Source of the DNA: Diorhabda sublineata
Taxonomy: Eukaryota > Arthropoda > Insecta > Coleoptera > Chrysomelidae
DNA: 64,000 nucleotides
Direction of reading: 5' to 3'
Assembly (NCBI RefSeq): GCF_026230105.1
Contig: NC_079477.1
Span: 6,143,001 to 6,207,000 of the forward strand
Position 1 is the first letter of the stretch; every line of letters starts with the position of its first letter. Made by a program: the position numbers and the translations under genes. The notes beneath the pieces were generated by a model that saw only the letters and a list, made by a program, of their open reading frames with translations, had not been told where the DNA came from and made no database searches. This document shows positions 24,571-36,792 of the stretch, piece by piece.

Positions 24571-25004
24571 GTGTGTTGCTTAATTCTAATATACAAACTT
24601 GTAGCGTTTGCTATATTCGGTAAACATAACTTAAACTCAATTCGATTGATTCTATTTTTCCTATTTTATTATAAATAAAATCATTGTTGGAGAAACAAGT
24701 TTCGTGAATATAGAAACTGGAAAGTTTGAAATTAAATAGAAGTATGAAGATTAGATATTTTGCATCTCTCAGATGAAAGTTAAGAATAAAAATACTTTTC
24801 ATATTCCGTACTAATTTTTGTGTTAAGTAAAATATAAATTTGACATTGACAATTCTGGAAAATGTTTTTTTGCATTGTACCCTGTTTCCTTTCTATATTT
24901 CAGGATTTGGGAATATATTTTTATTTTCTAACGATTTGATGATTGCACAATCTATTTTCTAAATATTGAGATGATGGTCCTATATGAAATGCAATACGAG
25001 GGTG
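24571..25004. other. AT-rich spacer
   Basis: Nothing recognised. Confidence 0.5.
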
Positions 25005-25345
25005 CTTAGATAAGAAAGAAGAGAGATTTATTATTCAATATTCTCGCCGTTCTCTCGATATCTGCCTCTATGCTGTCGATCCTCTCAAATTTCTGCTAGG
25101 GGAGTTTAAAAATAAAAAAAGTCGCACGGTGCAAAATCTAGTTAACAGTATAGAACAATCGGCTCAATGATTCTGTACACTATAACCATGTGACCGTTTA
25201 CAGTTAATCGATGTAAACCTTGTCAATTCCAAAAAACGGTGGCCGTTACCTTGCGACAACCCTTTTGGGTACGCTTGAACAGCGTAAAATACTGGTGTGA
25301 AGTAGCCTCATGGTTGCACGTTTTTTTCGGGGTTGGTATATGACA
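25005..25345 (-). pseudogene. mariner transposase remnant (minus), internally deleted
   Basis: The minus strand reads KVTATVFWN, a stop, QGLHRL..., then LDFAPCDFFYF, then a degenerate tail with ERIDSIEADI-like wording in shifting frames. Family wording is KVMATVFWD..G..HIDYL and then PDLAPCDFFLFPKLK. The Asp of APCD, the third catalytic residue, is present. The stretch with the second Asp (HQDNAPAH) is missing, so there is an internal deletion as well as frameshifts. It is one of several mariner copies here with differing wording, so several insertions occurred. Confidence 0.6.
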
Positions 25346-26159
25346 GCTACCTCGCACATCTACAATCGGCGATCTTCCCATACGAGACCGTTTACTTTTA
25401 ATTCGTTATCATCCGTGGCAGCCGTTTTCGAGTCACTTAGTCGTGAATAATCAAGAACCAAAGTGAGAGAACATTGAACCTCTCTAAATTTTTGATGATT
25501 GCAATCGAAGAAGGAAAGTCTCCATGCACAACTTCCAAAATCCCTTTGATTTCGTTGCGCAATTTTACTTTCAAAAACATTTGATATATACCATAGAAAT
25601 CTTTGTACATTTATGGTGATTTACATTTTCATAATGTTGATTGACTATAATATTTGTTAATCCTTATTTAACAGTGTAAACTGCAGTTTTTGCTTTCTCA
25701 TTAAAAGTTGCTTAAACCAATAAACATTCATCTTATACAAGAGAGAGAATGGCTTAAACTGGATATCTTCAGGATCAATCTGATATTGTGGTGTCAATGT
25801 ATGTAATCAAATATTGGGTATTTAATTTCAATTTTTTTATTATGACAGATTTCCTAATATCTTCCATCACACATACGCATTAACATTCAATATTATTGTC
25901 CCCATCGTACAATCATCCACATATTTTATTCTGAATCAGAGTAAGTTGAAACTAATAACTATGTCTAAGGAATTTGTGTGTATTTTTTAATTTAATCCTC
26001 GACAAATGCGCGATGTTTCTCATAATGCAAACTTAGAAATTGCCTTTCAATTCTGGTGAACTCAGTTCAGTGTCAATAAAATAATTTAACGAGTTCAGAA
26101 AATTTGAGCTCGAATCATGAGAAGTGGATGTAAATTATAGTTGTAAGTGTGTGTTTCAT
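25346..26159. other. Spacer
   Basis: 25346-25560 has moderately higher GC and may be the N-terminal half of the adjacent mariner, but no motif is certain. The rest is AT-rich. Confidence 0.4.
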
Positions 26160-26585
26160 AGGTTGGAAGAATGATCATTTGATGGGGTAGTCATGGGATT
26201 GTGTACATCAACTATCTTTAAAAAGGTAGAATAATAACATATAAGTAGTAGGCATAATTGCTTAATGATGTATTGCAAAAAAGTGACCGCATTCGAGATA
26301 AAAGAAAGTGCTTTTCCGTTAGGAAAACGCACCTTCTCACAGTTCGATCATCACCATGGATAAAATTCACAAATTGGTTGACCACCCACCTTATTTATCA
26401 TATCTGGCCTCTAGCAACTTTTTTCTGTTGCCCAACCTTGTAATTTTATTTGAAAGAGAGAATTATCATTAGATGATAACGTTATCGCATACCTGAACGC
26501 TGGTGTTGAGGAGAAAGACGACAACTATTATTTTGAAGGGCTTGGGTCGGAAACTTTGAAAATAACCTTCGTATATAAAAAAATG
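26160..26585 (+). pseudogene. mariner transposase remnant (plus)
   Basis: In shifting plus frames the blocks are WGSHGIVYINYL, NDVLQKSDRI, KKVLFR then a stop and ENAPSHSSIITMDKIHKL, VDHPPYLSYLASSNFFLLPN, and finally VIAYLNAGVEEKDDNYYFEG. These match the mariner order of FWDS.GI..IDYL, VLFHQDNAPSHKS, HPPYSPDLAPSDFFLFPNL and EVIAAVN.YF..KD.SYYLEGL. The second catalytic Asp is Glu, the third is Asn, and three residues are missing between them. The protein is dead both by residue loss and by frame. Confidence 0.75.
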
Positions 26586-27617
26586 AAATACAATCAAAAT
26601 ATCAGACGACATGAGTGCTGGAGCGGACTTTATTCAAAATTGTAAGATAAAAAAGTTACGAAATTTAGCTGACAACCATACGTGAATAGTGTGGTACCAA
26701 ATGATGTCCGAGATTATTTGAAAATAACACTTTCATAATATTTGAAAGTTGAGTTTACGTACATCAAATGAATTTTTGAAATACTTTTTAGAAGAAAATT
26801 AGTTTTTTATGTATCTTATTCAAAATATTCTCTTCATAATTCTGATAAATTGAATAATTTATAGAATATACTATCAATAACATCTGAAGGCTAAGAAAAA
26901 CTATCAGGAAGCTGTAACTTCAACCATTAGATTGTCATGTACATGTATTCAACTGTTATCAAATTTGTGATTACATGGAATACCGAAATATCGCATTATA
27001 TATTTCTCAAAATATTACGACCGTTCGGCAACATCGCTTCAATTGCTGCATCTGTTGTTGAGGTCAAATTATCATCCACAAGGATAACGAACAATTAATT
27101 CTCATAGATGTCCAATTGGGACTGACGCTAGAGCTATAATAATATTAACTACCCTCTTAACATTGATCGAGGAGTTTGAACATTCAGTTTTCGAGGTTAT
27201 AAAAAAATACAGAACTCACACTTATACTAAAATTATATGGAAAACTCTTTTGTTTTTATTTACTACCTCAATAAATTATACTGAGAGTTTTTTTTGTTTC
27301 CAATGAAATTAATTAATCTAAAGTCATCTGATGGAAGACCACCAATCAGTACAACATTATAATAAAAACAGTTCCTAAAGGCTGTTTTCACTTTATGACG
27401 TTGCTATGGACACAAATTGAGTTATTTCAATTTTGACGTTTCAAAAATTTAATATTTCAAAATTTCTGAAAAGTCACCTAATTTTTTTTAATGGTATCTT
27501 TAAATAAATTGTTTTTGATCTGTATTTTTTCTTTAATTAGCAATGAATTTTCTATCCGAATAACACTAAAACATTAATAAATGCTCTAAAATTTATAACA
27601 ACCGCCTGAAGTTTGTT
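26586..27617. other. AT-rich spacer
   Basis: Nothing recognised. Confidence 0.5.
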
Positions 27618-27644
27618 GCTTGTTGCTTGTTTCAAGCAACAAGC
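27618..27644. repeat. 12-bp perfect hairpin
   Basis: GCTTGTTGCTTG at 27618-27629 pairs perfectly with CAAGCAACAAGC at 27633-27644 across a 3-base loop TTT. It has higher GC than the flanks. No terminator or RNA-gene context is visible; it may be a fold-back scar. Confidence 0.8.
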
Positions 27645-28791
27645 TCTCGAAATATGTTATAGAATTTTTTCTAACAATTGGGTTATTACTACCGAGTATT
27701 TTTCATTTAAAATCATGTTTCATGAACTTTTCTGCTTATCAATTTCAATGGAAAACATTTTACGAATTTAAATTTTGAACGTTTGATGCATGAATTTGTT
27801 TGATTTATCTTCCCGTTTATTAATATTTACACATAATTTCGTAATTTGAATACGTGATAACTGCGTGATTATAATAAAAAATCAATGCCTATAAAAATAG
27901 TGATTTATACATGATCAGAAATATGTAAATCAAAGTGAACAAAGTCGAATTTTCATTATCAATATTTTGACATTGTTGCCATTAAGATTCATAGAAAATA
28001 ATTATCTGAGTGTACTTAGAAGTGACATTGTCAAAATTCACGTTGCAACCAAACTTTTAGATGCATATATAAGTTTTGTTTTGAGTGTCTTTGGTTAAAA
28101 CCACACAATCAAAGAAATTTCTGATACAACTTTCGATTATAAAGTTTGGATTCATATTAAACTACCAACGACATGATGACATAGTTCCACTTGAAGACGT
28201 GACGCATCATAAGAGTTCAAGTGATCAAATCAGTTCATTCAACAAGTAGGTATTCTTTTATGATAGAAAAGTATTTCATCAGTCGTCGAATTTTTCTAAT
28301 GTTGCTTCAACTTTTAAACTAAAGATCGATATAAAATTTCCACAGCTACTTTTTGTAGGCTACTCCTTCTCAATTTATAGAGCTGTCCGCCTGTCAAACA
28401 GAGAACTTATCAGCCGAGAGGGGAAGATATATACGAGTTACAGTTTAGGATTCCTTGACGCCATTAACTGATACATACTACCGTTAAATATTAGGGTCAA
28501 GATAGACATATAGAAAAACTCTATTAATGTTTTGTTTTACGAAATTGTAGCAATATTATGAACAGAATACAACCAGGGTTTAGTGAGCATAATGCTTCTC
28601 GAATTAAATAGCTTTATATACAAGATAATTGTATATATTGTAGCAAATGTACCATACTACGTATTCCAACTAATTGGATTCTTATCCATGTGTATAAAGA
28701 TGAATAGTTTTTATCCATTTTGACTTACTTGTACGTGGACTATTTTAACTTAAATGAGATCGACCACATCTTGAACAACATTGACATTAAG
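27645..28791. other. AT-rich spacer
   Basis: No supported gene or repeat seen. Confidence 0.5.
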
Positions 28792-29212
28792 GGAAATAAC
28801 TCATGAACGATCGAACGCCTTTCGACCCGAATAATAGATTGGAATGTGTGAATTTGATCTTTTCTTCCATACGGGCTATTGACTATTCGAGTTTTATTAC
28901 AAGTTGTAAAAAAAAGATCGCAAAATTTGCTAATGGGTGATTTGAAAGGGGAAATGACTCATGACTCATGGAAACGTCTTTCAACCCAAATAACAGATTA
29001 AAATGTGTGAAAATTTCATCTTTTTTCCATACTATTCGAGTTTTATTTCAAGCTGTAGAAAAAATTTGGCTAAATTTGTTAATGGGTGGTATGAGTGATT
29101 TGAGAGTGGTAATGACTCATGAACGATCGAAACAACTTACGATCCAAATAATAAATTAGAATGTGTGAAAATTTGATCATATTTTTTCTATACAGACTAT
29201 TGACTATTCGAG
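28792..29212 (+). repeat. Tandem repeat, unit about 158 bp, 2.7 copies
   Basis: Three head-to-tail units start at about 28792, 28950 and 29108. The third is cut off after about 105 bases. Shared landmarks in each are AATGACTCATGA (AATAACTCATGA in the first), an AATAATAGATT-type block, AATGTGTGAA, and ACTATTCGAG; the first two also share GTTTTATT.CAAG.TGTA and TTTG.TAATGGGTG. Divergence between units is moderate, so it is an old minisatellite- or satellite-like expansion. A mariner fragment starts about 110 bases downstream. Confidence 0.85.
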
Positions 29213-29324
29213 AGCTTCCTAGAATATTTCCGAAGCTATTTGTTAAGAAAAACTCAAAACACACTTCAATGACCGCGGAGTTCAACACGAAAATACGCCT
29301 TTGTATAATTTACGTTTCACGAGT

Positions 29325-29515
29325 TTTTGTACGCTGAAGTATTACGCCCGTCCACAATTCTACTCACTAGATTTAACACCATATGTTTTCCATCTCTTTC
29401 CGAAGATAAAATATACAAAAAGGAAAAAAAAACAAAAATTCAACTTTGAGATGAGTATTGCTAGCCAGGAGTAGTACTTTGCAGAAGGTTCATTTAAATT
29501 TTGTAAAGTACTTTT
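29325..29515 (+). pseudogene. mariner transposase C-terminal fragment (plus)
   Basis: The plus frame reads ARPQFYSLDLTPYVFHLFPK and then IKYTK. After a frameshift it gives NFEMSIASQE, a stop and YFAEGSF. Family wording is HPPYSPDLAPCDFHLFPKIK and ..DEEV.ASV.E.FAEG. The third catalytic Asp is Val here. Nothing upstream of the PPYSPDL block is recognisable; instead the tandem repeat lies there. Confidence 0.6.
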
Positions 29516-30023
29516 CTTTATACTGTACTATAAAGTCGACTTCACAGTACTAATTTGAGTCCGGAAAATTGCACTTTACGGTATTATACTTCACAGCACT
29601 CTTAAATTCTCCCAATCTCTTTTGAAATAAAATAAATTTATTCTTTTAAAACCGAAAACAGTATGAAAAAAACATATTACGATATACATCCGTGAAGTTA
29701 TTATTACCGGACTCGATTAGATATTGTTGACTCGGCTCTTTCGTCGCCTCGTCCATAAACATCTATCTCGCACCGTATTAAATCACTTCCGGGATTTATA
29801 ACGTAAATAACTATTTGATTATAATATCTGGTATTGTGTGTATTTAAAAACGACCGAATTATACAAATACGTACGAAGTGACGTAAACATATTTTTTTAT
29901 ATTATATACTAATCGATTACAATATTTTATATTTTAAACCAATTTCACTCGAATAGAATGTAAATATTGAACATTATGTAGAAAATTCCGTTTATCTCAA
30001 TAAATTCCGTAATAATAAGGAAT
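29516..30023. other. AT-rich spacer with short AGTAC/ACTTTA palindromes
   Basis: CTTTATA at 29516-29522 pairs with TATAAAG at 29529-29535, and several GTAC/ACTTTAC words cluster at 29470-29600. No gene is supported. Confidence 0.45.
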
Positions 30024-30051
30024 TTTTTAAATTCCGTACGGAATTTAAAAA
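30024..30051. repeat. 28-bp perfect palindrome
   Basis: The two 14-base halves meeting at 30037/30038 are exact reverse complements, centred on AAATTCCGTACGGAATTT. An overlapping inverted pair, AAATTCC at 30002-30008 and GGAATTT at 30019-30025, gives the same words a second time. It could extrude as a cruciform or reflect a fold-back scar; no coding context. Confidence 0.9.
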
Positions 30052-30877
30052 GTCTTTTGTAACTATTTAGATACATTATAATGCTTAGAACATGTAATCT
30101 TTGTAAGGAAGCGAATATTACATCATAATTGTTAACCATCTCGATTTTCTAGACAATTTTGGTACCCTGCGGCTGGGTAATAAATTCTAAAGCGAACCTT
30201 CGATTAACACACACTATATATCAGGAAAATAAATAAATAAGTATGCCTTTGTTATAAAACGAATGAAAATGCTTTTGTGTTGGGTTTTGATTGTGTTTCC
30301 AACGAGCTAGTGCTTGATTTAGATTTTCCATAAAAATATTAGGGAAATGTGAGAAGATTTATGTTGTTCTGTTCAGTTGTATTATTGATAATAAAATTAT
30401 ACTACAAGTAGAGTATTTAAAACACTTTTCATTTCCATTTATAAAATAAAGACATTTGAGTCGGTAACTAAAATTTTGCTTCCATTTTTTTTATAAAATT
30501 TCAGTAATGAAGATTTTCATCTGCCAATAAATGTGAATTATGGGAATTATTAAAACCGTCGTGTGAAACCAGCTTCGTCAGTAAACATTTAAACATCCTC
30601 CGTAGGTTTCGGAAATGTGTAAAAGCACCAGGTGTCCATTTCGAATATTTATTATAGTTTTTTGTTTGTTTTTAATTCATAAATTGTAAGCTAATCAATT
30701 CAATTTTTCTACATTTCAATTTTTTTTCTTGTGTAAGTAAGTTTAATTACAATTCATGATAATTTTCTTCAGAATGTCTCCTTATGGCGAACGGTTTCCT
30801 CAGCATGTACAACGATCTAGAAATCTACATATCCCCAAAACTAAAATAATATCGAGTGAATCAAAGTGTACCTTCTT
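30052..30877. other. AT-rich spacer
   Basis: Nothing recognised. Confidence 0.5.
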
Positions 30878-31183
30878 GTTGAAAAATCTATAGAAAAATC
30901 AATTTTTACTATTTTTAGATTGTAGAGGTTGTCCCTGTAAGTTACGGATTATTAACTATTTGCCACGAGCCGCTCCTGACCTCAGATAGATGTAGAATTA
31001 TTTATTCAAACAAACTACATGGACATACGTAATCAGCTATTGAAAATTCATAATGTGCGAATGTATAATTTAGAAAATATTCTGATTTTGCATCTTTGAA
31101 TGCCTATAATTCAGAAGAGAGAAGTCGTATGAGAATATTTTTTCCATGTCACAGCATTATTTTCACGTCATCTATTCACTCCT
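30878..31183. mobile_element. Second, rearranged copy of the 12.2-kb TIR element
   Basis: Bases 30878-31035 match the reverse complement of 12570-12760, sharing GTTGTCCCTGTAA, GTTACGGATT and ACATGGACAT. The end 31105-31183 matches the reverse complement of the left part of that element, with GCATTATTTTCACGTCATCT. The middle is shortened and the outer right arm was not found. It is therefore a deleted copy of the same non-autonomous family in opposite orientation. Confidence 0.7.
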
Positions 31184-31959
31184 GTATATATTTAGAGCTG
31201 AAAGAGTTAATGCGAAGAGCAGATATAAAAAAATATAATAAAGGATGAATAAAATGGTTTGATTCGGTATCAGAAGTTGTGAAAACGATAAAAATGGACA
31301 CAGAAAGACAAAACAAGATTGGAACGTTTTTAAGATTACAGTGAAACTTTTTCACAAAATGGTTACTAAATGGTAGCTTAAGATTTTGTCAAACAAAATA
31401 AATTGATTACATGAAGCAGTGGGAAGGCAATTTGATATTCGAAATCTTATTAAATAAAATATTCATAAACAAATTAAATTTTGAATAAACTATATAAACT
31501 GAACAAAAGATAGAAAATAATTTGGGGATTTTGAATGAAAAGAGGAAAAAAATTGTTAACAAGGTTAGAGTTCGTATAAAGGAGAAGCGATCCTGAACTC
31601 ATTGAAAAATAAAACCGGGCAGAATTGGAATATGAGCAGCAGGGATATTTTAAATTCATTTATGTAAAATAAAAGATCTTTAAGTGAGTTTTTAATATAC
31701 AATGTTTCTCATAACTGAGGTTTATGTTCTTTCATGAACAATATTAAATTTTTCATGTTTTGTTCCATTTCTTATTTGTATTAATAATTTCAAAATTGAG
31801 TTCTTCATGGCTTTCACATATTTTTTTTCAACTTCAAAGATAATTAGCGACATGTCAGTTATTCACAATTTATGGTTGAGTATCTTTTAGATATTTGATT
31901 AAGTTTCCGTATTACAATTATTATTAAGTACAAAAATTATGGTGTTTGGAAAGTTGTTA
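31184..31959. other. AT-rich spacer
   Basis: Nothing recognised. Confidence 0.5.
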
Positions 31960-33750
31960 GTTAGTCTTTCGTTTTTCTACTTTTGACAGTTCAACAATAA
32001 GTGTTTCACGTTTAGATTCTCGTTACAAGTTTCACATATTGGTGGGTTTTCTCGGTTAAATAGATATGAGTGTGTCACTTTAGTATGCTCTAGCCTTAAA
32101 CCATCGATTTTTATTTGGTCCATACGATTTTTCAAACTATTTTTCCATGGTTGGACCGATGGTTCCATAGATTTTAATATCGCCTACGATCTGTTCCACT
32201 CACTTGAACTTTTTTTTATTGTCCCTTTATAGTCGTTTGCTACCACTTCGCGAACAATTGATATTCTGATGTTATCTGCTGCTTCTTTGGCAAATTTGTC
32301 TGCCTTTTCGTTTCCTGTGTGTGATTGGATGGATTGGTGGATAAGGTGTAATTGGGTTTTAATAAGGATACCCATTGGGTATTTGGAAAAAAGTTGTAGA
32401 ATGGTTTGTATTGCGACTGTAATATGGTATAGAGTTCTCCAGTATGGACGCTATTATGTAGAGAGTGTTTAAATAAATAAATTTCATTTTGCAGTACTAC
32501 TGCAGTTCCTAGGCCATTAGGTGTTTTGGATGCGTCGGAACGATTGTGTTCAAGGAAGGGGGATATTTATATTAATTGGAAAGAAATCTGGTAATTCAAG
32601 TGCTACGGTATTTGTATATTGGCGAATTCTTTCATAGAACGGAATAGTTGTTTGTTTGTTTTCAAATAGGTGTTTGAAGCGATCTGTGTTAATTTTTTTA
32701 TTAACAGGGTTATTTTTATTTGACACGACTGATGTTGCACAGTTCATACTTAGTTGGATTCTTCGGAATTGGAGGGGTGATAATCTGGTGAAACAATAAA
32801 GACTTTCAATCGGTGTTGTTCCAAATGCACCAATAGCAATTCTTTAGTGCAGTGCTTTATAATGTGTCTAGTTGTTTAATATATGTTTTCTCACATGATG
32901 ATGCATAGTAGATACAGCCGTAGTCTTATCTTGATCTTACGACTGTCTTATATATATTTATCAGTCACGAAGAATCAACGCCCCATTTATGGCTGGCAAT
33001 TGTTTTTAATAAATTAATGCCGTTCAGGCAGACTTTCTTGAGGTGGTAATATGTTGTTCCCATGTAATTTTTTATCGAAGATAATTCGCAAAAACTGATT
33101 ACTTTCCACAAATTCTAAATTTTGACCTTTCAAAGTTAGTACGAATATTTCTTGTATGTATTTCCTGGAAAACTTAATGCACTTTGTTTTGGTTCGGAGA
33201 ATTTCAATCCATTGGTGCTTAATTGGTCTAGTGGAGTTTGTATATGCGTTTGAGTAGTAGTCATGGTTTTACCTTTTTGGAAACAGTATCATCGGCGTAC
33301 AATCATCTATTGACTAACGGAGAGCATTTGTCTAGGATATCGAATATTGCGATGAGAAAGAGGGTTGAGCTTATTGTAGACCCTTGAGGAATCCCATTCC
33401 TCTGTATTTTGTTAACAGAGAGGTTTTTATCTATTCTTACTTGGAAGTATCTGTCTGTAAGAAAATTTTTAATAAAGTATAAAATATTTCCTCTTAGGCC
33501 TTAATGATGAGATTATGTTTGGTCTCCAGACCATGTCGTATGCCTTAGAGATATTAATGAATACTGCTATGCATTCTTGTTTGTTGGCCAATCCTTCACT
33601 CATTTTAGATTCGAAGTGTATCAGATTATCGGTTTTGCATCTGTTTTGGCGAAATCCACTTTGTTCTGCTGTCAAAAAATTATTTTGTTATAGTACCAAG
33701 GGCCGCCTACGATTGATCATTTTTTCCATGATTTTGTACAGTTAAAGATT
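31960..33750 (-). pseudogene. I-like LINE: RT and RNase H (minus)
   Basis: This is the largest retroelement body in the window. From its 5' side on the minus strand it gives KIMEKMINRR, NNFLTAEQSGFRQNRCKTDN (fingers), FINISKAYDMVW (motif A, first catalytic Asp replaced by Asn), NGIPQGSTISSTLFLIAIFD (motif B) and LYADDTVSK (motif C; YADD intact at 33299-33288, preceded by a stop). After a linker come SHTGNEKADKFAKEA near 32300, the end of an RNase H domain, and then ENPPICETCNENLNVKHLL, the C-terminal Cys/His tail. This domain order is that of I-clade-like elements. Several stops and frameshifts and the missing endonuclease make it non-functional. Confidence 0.85.
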
Positions 33751-34390
33751 TTGGTCAATATGAGTTTCACATATTTAATAGCTTAGCCTTCATTTTCATT
33801 GAATCGTCCCACCATTTATAAATACCGATCAAATAGTTTTTGTGGAAGTGAATTATACCATTTTTTTACATCATTAAATAACTTACATACTAATTTGTAG
33901 TTCATTTGTTAATCATACATTTCTTAATTTGGATATTGAAATTATTTTTATGGCTTCATATTAAGACTTTTACATTTGAAATTTCACATGAATCGTATAT
34001 TTATAATCAATATCACTTAGATACTTTTTTTACGTATCCTTGAACAGTAATTCTATTTGTACAACGGCTAGAATTACTCTGTTTAATAAAACAGATTCAT
34101 CAATAAATTTTCTAATAAAGTGGAAGGCGAATTAAATTCATTCAACTGACGTATTGTGAGCAAAGAAAGTTTGAAAATATATTCATATGTGGTATTATTA
34201 TATACGATTACGGTATGGTATTTGATTGAATAATAGATATATTGATATTGAACAAATTAAAACTCACATTTTAGAAACCAATAATTTTCTTGGGCAGTTT
34301 TCTCAAATATGTATTCATCACAGCAGATTCATTCAAATACCTCAAAGAGAATGAGAACCGATAAATCAACTTTTGTTGCATTTCTACACA
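33751..34390. other. AT-rich spacer
   Basis: Nothing recognised. Confidence 0.5.
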
Positions 34391-34630
34391 CTCAATATGA
34401 ATATACGTGATTCGAGATATGCATATAGAAATATATGAAATAAATTTTCTCAAAGGTAGACAAGTCATTTTTGAAGTTAGTGAGGTATAACTTTCGCCTC
34501 AGGAAAAGTTTCGAAACAGATGTTTGACAAAAGGGATAGTCGTGTCTCTTAAAACCGGGAAGAGGTGACATGACGAAAACGAGAGCTGAAGCTAAGAACG
34601 CCACGATAAAGTTGAAACTATCCTCTGCTT
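34391..34630. other. Patch of higher GC with open frames, unrecognised
   Basis: Bases 34480-34620 are less AT-rich than the flanks and stay open on the minus strand, giving a hydrophobic stretch FLASALVFVMSPLPGF that could be a membrane segment. A possible acceptor (CAAAAGCAG) lies upstream, but no donor is convincing. It could be a host exon or a transposon relic; I cannot decide. Confidence 0.2.
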
Positions 34631-35929
34631 TTGTGTGAACTTTAATTGACTTTTAGCCGTTAACTTGAAATGAGGGACGTGAACCCTCATGAATAAATGT
34701 AGTAGGGAAAAAAAGGTATAAATTGGTCATTATTCAACGGATGGAATGGGTGTTTTTGTGTTTTTTTCGGGAAATGAAAATTAGTTTCACATTAAACGAT
34801 TAGTTTTTTTATTGAAGGAGAATAAGTTTCCAAATAGCGGCTCCTGAATATGTAAGAGGAAATAGCACATTTTCTGATATTAAGGCTTCACAAAATAAAA
34901 TATCAGTTTAAACTTCCCTTAAATAAACTACTAAAATAACATTGTATATTCTCGGTACTGCTGTTACTCTGGCAGGCAGAAACACTGCATAAATTATGAA
35001 ACTCTAGAGAAATATGGAAATTCTTAGTAGCAAACGAATGAACATTTCTATTGTTTGTAAAAAAAGTCCTTCATAATTTCTTCATTGTCGGAGACAACTC
35101 TTGATTACCCCTGCAAATGTTCGAATCATTTTCATGCGCTTGTTAATTTGAAGTTTAGAAAGTCAGAGAAAATTAATATGACCTTATTATATAGGCCGTG
35201 TTAAATATTCTTTCACTAGTTATGAAAATGTTTATTACAAATAAAGAGTATTTTCATATTCAGAATAGATAAAACTATAAACTGTTTTATTGCCATCAAT
35301 CGACACACTTATCCACATTGCAAAGTAATTTATAAAGAAACTTGTTTATCTAAATCTTTGGAAGCAACTGACTGTTCCTTAATAAGAAAATCTAGCTTAT
35401 GATAGGTTTACACGTGAGCTGCGATCGTGCTTTTTTATAAAACGTGGCTCACGGTTTGTGTAGATAGTATTATTACGTAATCATTTCGTGAAAACTCTTC
35501 CGTATATGATCAAATCTTGTCAGTTATTCCAAATATGAACGATTAATAGTAGATTTTTGTTCCATTTGGGATTATTTATTTTTATAATCAATGTGTAAAT
35601 AATCCTAAACTATAATAAAACACACATTTTATGAATTAGCATAAAAACTTACAAGCTTTATGTGAGAGAAGGTTATGTAACATTTCAAATAAAATTAATA
35701 CCTTTCATTGCACATTGAGCACATGAATGACTACAATCAAGACCGTAATATGTAACACGTCACATTTGACACGATCGTGGCTCTCGTCTCACGTAAGCCT
35801 ACCATTATATATATTTATCACCAGTTTTAGTTTCCTTGATGTTTAATGTTTAAAAATGAAGAGGAAGACCAAGTGAGAAACTGATAATTGAAGCAGCCGA
35901 AGGCAGAAAAATGAAAGATGTAGAGGACT
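34631..35929. other. AT-rich spacer
   Basis: Nothing recognised up to 35830. The segment 35830-35990 holds a GC-richer end (GGGCCCCAGG) that probably belongs to the adjacent LINE debris. Confidence 0.45.
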
Positions 35930-36290
35930 TGAGACAGGTAATAAAAACAGATTAGTGGGCCCCAGGTCGATTTTAGCCCTGGGCCTCAGTACTTCTTGAT
36001 CCAACACTGTGTGTGAGCCTTCGCCTTCTCATGTCTCAGTCCACCGCATGAGTTTTGTAGATCTGCATTTTAGCAATGCGGTTCAGAAGTTATTTCCTTA
36101 AAGGTTTTGTTTACTATTGCCAGGTCTACTGTATTGAACGTTTTATCCGCTGAAGCGATCAAATACTGCGTTTTACTTTCAACGATTATGAGTCCCACTT
36201 CTGTAGCTTTCTCTTCTATGTCTTCGAATAACACCAGCAGTCTATTTTTTCCTGCTCTCAGTACATATCATAGGCACATAGTTGTGTTAA
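35930..36290 (-). pseudogene. RTE-like LINE RT fragment (minus)
   Basis: On the minus strand one frame reads LFEDIEEKATEVGLIIVESK and continues TQYLIAS...VNKTFKEITSE. RTE-type LINEs have, just after the YADD box, a segment like F..LE..A..VGLKIN..KTKYM followed by ..F..V..FKYLG. The wording and order agree. The YADD itself is not preserved at the upstream edge. It is a short orphan piece. Confidence 0.5.
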
Positions 36291-36391
36291 TTTGTAGCAA
36301 TTAGAATTCATTCCAAAATAGAGCACGACTAGAGTGGAGTTTTTATGTTATGAGATCAATTCCTGAAGGTCGTAACGCAAAATACGAGCTT

Positions 36392-36427
36392 AAAACATCT
36401 CACAGATTCAAAACATCTCACAGATTC
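36392..36427 (+). repeat. Perfect 18-bp tandem duplication
   Basis: AAAACATCTCACAGATTC occurs twice with no gap, at 36392-36409 and 36410-36427. A recent slippage or repair duplication. Confidence 0.9.
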
Positions 36428-36792
36428 TGTGAAGCCGACCACGAATATTTTGACAATACTGTTCAGCCTCAAAATCAACCACGAGCTCCACACAATATGC
36501 TACTTGTAGTTTTAGTGAAATGTGTTTGGAAGACCAGCAATTTTTAATCAAGAGGTGAATCGAATATAATAGATATCGATTTTCGTTTCTATATTTTAGG
36601 TTCATACAAATGTGAAAAAATGTGTGTATGAAATTTGTAATACCAAGGATCTGGCGAGAACCAAAAGCCTATCTTAATGACTGCTAAAGTTGCAATGTGA
36701 AAAATGTGGAAGTTGAAATGCGAAATTTATCCGAAATTATGGCCCAGTATCTTTTTCTGCTTCAGTTTCACACGACTAATATATGAGACATG
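36428..36792. other. AT-rich spacer
   Basis: Nothing recognised. Confidence 0.5.

Noticed and set aside
35830..36050. Independent plus-strand LINE 3' end (GGGCCCCAGG region)
   Set aside because: The wording is suggestive but too short, and it overlaps the minus-strand RTE-like fragment; not listed separately.
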